The notes under the pieces were generated by a model. That model saw only the letters and a program-made list of their open reading frames with translations. It was not told where the DNA came from and ran no database searches. From positions 434,001-498,000 of the forward strand of contig JANATF010000012.1 in the NCBI GenBank assembly GCA_029449245.1: a DNA stretch of 64,000 nt, given 5' to 3'. Positions within the stretch are counted from its first letter, which is position 1, and every line of letters begins with the position of its first letter. The position numbers were made by a program, and so were the translations under genes. This document shows, in pieces, positions 61,702-64,000 of this stretch. The stretch is from Mortierella alpina. Taxonomy: Eukaryota; Mortierellomycota; Mortierellomycetes; Mortierellales; Mortierellaceae.

Positions 61702-61906
61702 GAATGCCGAAGTGTGTGAGGGGAAGAGGTGGTGGGAAGGAGGAATGGAGTGGAGAGTGTGGGCGAGAGCAATGGGCGAGTGAGGGCAGGCAAAAAGTTA
61801 CTTTCGTAGAGCCTCCTGCAGGCCCCTTAAATCATGCTCTTTTCGCAGTGGGCATTTTCCTGGCCGCTCCTCACCTTCGTACACCTCGATCGCGCTTTCC
61901 CAAACC
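61702..61906. promoter_or_regulatory. Short divergent promoter
   Basis: Only 205 bp separate the start codons of the DUF2009 gene and the HAM1-like gene, so a shared bidirectional promoter is likely. Confidence 0.5.
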
Positions 61907-64000
61907 ATGGATTCTTCCTACGCGTATCAACCAGCCTGGCTGCCCAGCAACCTCGCATCTGATCTTGACAGCAAGAACACCTCTATGAAACGGTTAGAAC
62001 AAATTTGTTGAAACCGTCCAGCGTCCTGACTCTTTTTGCGACAATATACTTTTGAGCTGAAAAGTCTCTTTGTGCTTGGGCATAGATCCTCCGGAGCTAC
62101 TCCATATCCCCCACGCGACCAGCCCCCACGAGGTAGTCTTGATCTCCTCCAAGCACTCTCGGCCACAGAAGCTCTGGACGATATCGCTGCCCAGGCTGGC
62201 ATGACTACAGACGACATGAAAGCCTCATTTCATATCATTTACCAGCACCTGCGCGAAAAACACCACCTCGACAGACTATTCCACGCCCTTTATCTGAGGA
62301 CTGATGGTTATTTGGGTGCACTTGAGGATACGGAGACAGGCTCTCAGAACGGGATCCGCTTCGGTAAGTATACCACGAACAAAGGGAGATTATCAAAGGC
62401 ATGGGTGCGCGTTGGAGGACGTCAGTCATTGATCTCAGCTGATGAAAGCACCCAGGACTACGATCAGCAGTTCGCTGTCAAAGCGGACAAAGTTTCATGT
62501 ACTCACGTTGTCCTTGACGCTTGACCAAAACGCCTTTAAAGTTAATAGAGTCGATGTTGTCTACCCAGGCCCATCAGAGCTACGATCCACTATCACTCGT
62601 GCTCGTGCGAGCGACTTTGACTTGTCGCTACTGATCCACTTTCTAACGGAACCTCTGCTCCGCTTTCGGATCTGCGCGATGGCTCATCTTCTCGAAGCTG
62701 CATTTGGTCTTGTCAACGGTGGCTGGGAGGAGTATCTCCGCGTGTTAACGGATGATGAGCATGGGTATGTGATGCGAAGACTACAAGCTCTGTTTCTCGA
62801 ACTGTTCGAACAGCCTGTAGCCCAGACTAGTTTGAGGCGATTCCTGTCGGCACTATGCGAATGGATAGCAAGTGATCAACGCGAGGAGAGCAACGAGGAG
62901 CAACTTCCGGAACTGCCTGCGGTTGTCAAAGAGGTTTTCCCATGCTCGGAAACAGTGCTCCAGGAGATACTGAACATCAAAGGGGCCGCCTTTCGCGATG
63001 TGGCATTCAAACACGAGATTCAAATGCTCCTCAAGTTTTTGGTGCTCTCACTACGAGACAGGAAATTTGCTTCCGCGGATGACTGGATCAAGGAGGGGAA
63101 TGCAGTTATCGGGAACTTGCAGCACTCGCTTTATGCTGGTCAGTACCGCGGTCCGATCCAACGCTTAATTCACATCACAGTCAACGTGGCCGACCAGATA
63201 TGGGAGGGCGGAGGTGCAACACATACAAGCTTGGCCATCGAAAAGTGTCTGGCGACGATCATTCAGAAGTTCCTCGAGGGCAGAGACGGGCATGCCTTGG
63301 GGGCAGACCTGGCGCTTGAGGCTGGTTTTCGGAGCGGATGGGACGTCATGGGTGACCTTGAAAGGCTCGTGCTGACCATTAGCGAGAATATTGCCACTAT
63401 CCCGCTCCCAGCCTTTGTTTGGAAGAGAAGAAAGTCGGAGGTCCACCTGGACTCGGCCATTGTCCGGTTTCCTCAGTTGGACCCAAACTGCATCCGCTTG
63501 AACTCTTCGATGGAGTTTCACAAAGAAACAAACAAGCTACGTCGACGATGGAACCTCAAAATGCAAGTTCTGAGAACCAACTTTATAAGTAACCACAACA
63601 TGCTTGTTAATGTGTATACCATAATGCCATGCTCAATATTGCCTGCTTCTCTCTTCTCTCTCTAGTTCCAATGTCGAGCTGGAAGCCAAGAATGTTGCAT
63701 ACTACTTTGTGAGCAAATCTGCACTGTTTGGTCGCCTTGTGGATACGGGCGCGTTGAGTCTTTCTATCCCGCCCAGCAGCCTATGCGTCGAGATGGACTT
63801 CGTTTTCTTGCCTCCGGGTATCCTACGCCGTCTGGTCACCGCCCCTCAAGAGTCAGGGGATGATCTTGGACAGAAGCATCTGATTGCATCGGCAGCACAT
63901 CGTGCCTTGTCCTTTATGCCTTCTCCGCCAATCACGACTCGCCGACGCTCCCTTGTAGAGTCCCTGACCTCCCAGCCGTCGACTGATATCGACAGCGCGA
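61907..64000 (+). CDS. HAM1-like protein (DUF5923/DUF4449 type, BPI-like lipid-binding fold), truncated by window edge
   Basis: The 5' part of a larger gene, about 585 residues visible. Exons used: 61907-61992, 62086-62363, 62456-62498, 62549-63562 and 63666-64000 onward. The helical N-terminal part contains TTDDMKASFHIIYQHLREKH and FHALYLRTDGYLGALED. The downstream part follows the fungal HAM1-like layout: ENIATIPLPAFVWKRRKSEV, DSAIVRFPQLDPNCIRL, and NVELEAKNVAYYFVSKSALF with RLVDTGALSLSIPPSS, which resembles the YYFKKKTGFP / DSG block of DUF4449. These proteins are related to BPI/SMP-type lipid-binding tubes and affect hyphal membranes. The junction at 63562 needs a GC donor (GCAAGT). The small exon 62456-62498 and its 50-bp intron are tentative, because other joins break the frame. 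Confidence 0.6.

Overview
The window is nuclear DNA from a filamentous fungus. Its genes are split by short spliceosomal introns with GTAAGT/GTACGT/GTATGT-type donors and pyrimidine-rich AG acceptors. It has eukaryotic tRNA-Phe and tRNA-His genes, and the best-conserved proteins (SF3B1, ARF, RPL7, Prp18, Tpt1, ethanolamine-phosphate cytidylyltransferase) are clearly eukaryotic. A GUCT-domain DDX21-type helicase, an HSPA12-type Hsp70, an SF3B1 close to the animal form and a RNase-kappa-like subunit point, as an inference, to an early-diverging lineage such as Mortierellomycota rather than a yeast or other Dikarya.

Layout. 1-7.6 kb: a truncated arrestin-like gene, a TM2-domain protein and an unidentified multi-exon gene, all on the minus strand, then a gene-poor promoter region. 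7.6-19.1 kb: HSPA12-like ATPase (+), DDX21-like helicase (-), ADCK1/Mcp2-type ABC1 kinase (-), GPALPP-motif protein (+) and ethanolamine-phosphate cytidylyltransferase (-). 19.4-22.05 kb: a repeat island holding a 244-bp foldback (MITE-like) element, a 70-bp minisatellite and related terminal motifs, followed by the two tRNA genes. 22.6-30 kb: F-box/LRR gene and a seven-TM gene, both minus, with long spacers. 30.1-41.2 kb: a 1639-residue BAR-PH-VASt protein (Sip3/Lam type, +), SF3B1 (-) and a RNase-kappa-like V-ATPase subunit (+). 41.5-49 kb: a MIT/coiled-coil Atg38/NRBF2-like gene and Tpt1 (both -), then Prp18 and a mitochondrial Aim18-type protein (both +). 49-64 kb: a Ser-rich orphan gene, a 3-kb spacer, RPL7 with an intronic C/D snoRNA, ARF1 and a DUF2009/UPF0652 protein (all -), then a HAM1-like lipid-transfer-type gene (+) that leaves the right edge.

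The genes are mostly independent housekeeping units. Several serve RNA metabolism: SF3B1 and Prp18 (spliceosome), a GPALPP protein (probably spliceosome-linked), Tpt1 (tRNA splicing), DDX21-like helicase, RPL7 and its snoRNA (ribosome biogenesis). A second group serves membranes: PE synthesis, Sip3/Lam sterol transfer, HAM1-like lipid binding, ARF, an ABC1 mitochondrial kinase and Aim18. Exon boundaries were placed by hand from reading frame and splice consensus. Where every junction keeps phase and family motifs read through it, the model is strong. The weak models are the 3.6-5.8 kb gene and the first exons of the last gene.

The most notable non-obvious signals are the snoRNA inside the RPL7 intron, the repeat island beside the tRNAs, a GC-AG intron in the last gene, and tiny start-codon exons in SF3B1 (10 nt) and RPL7 (8 nt).
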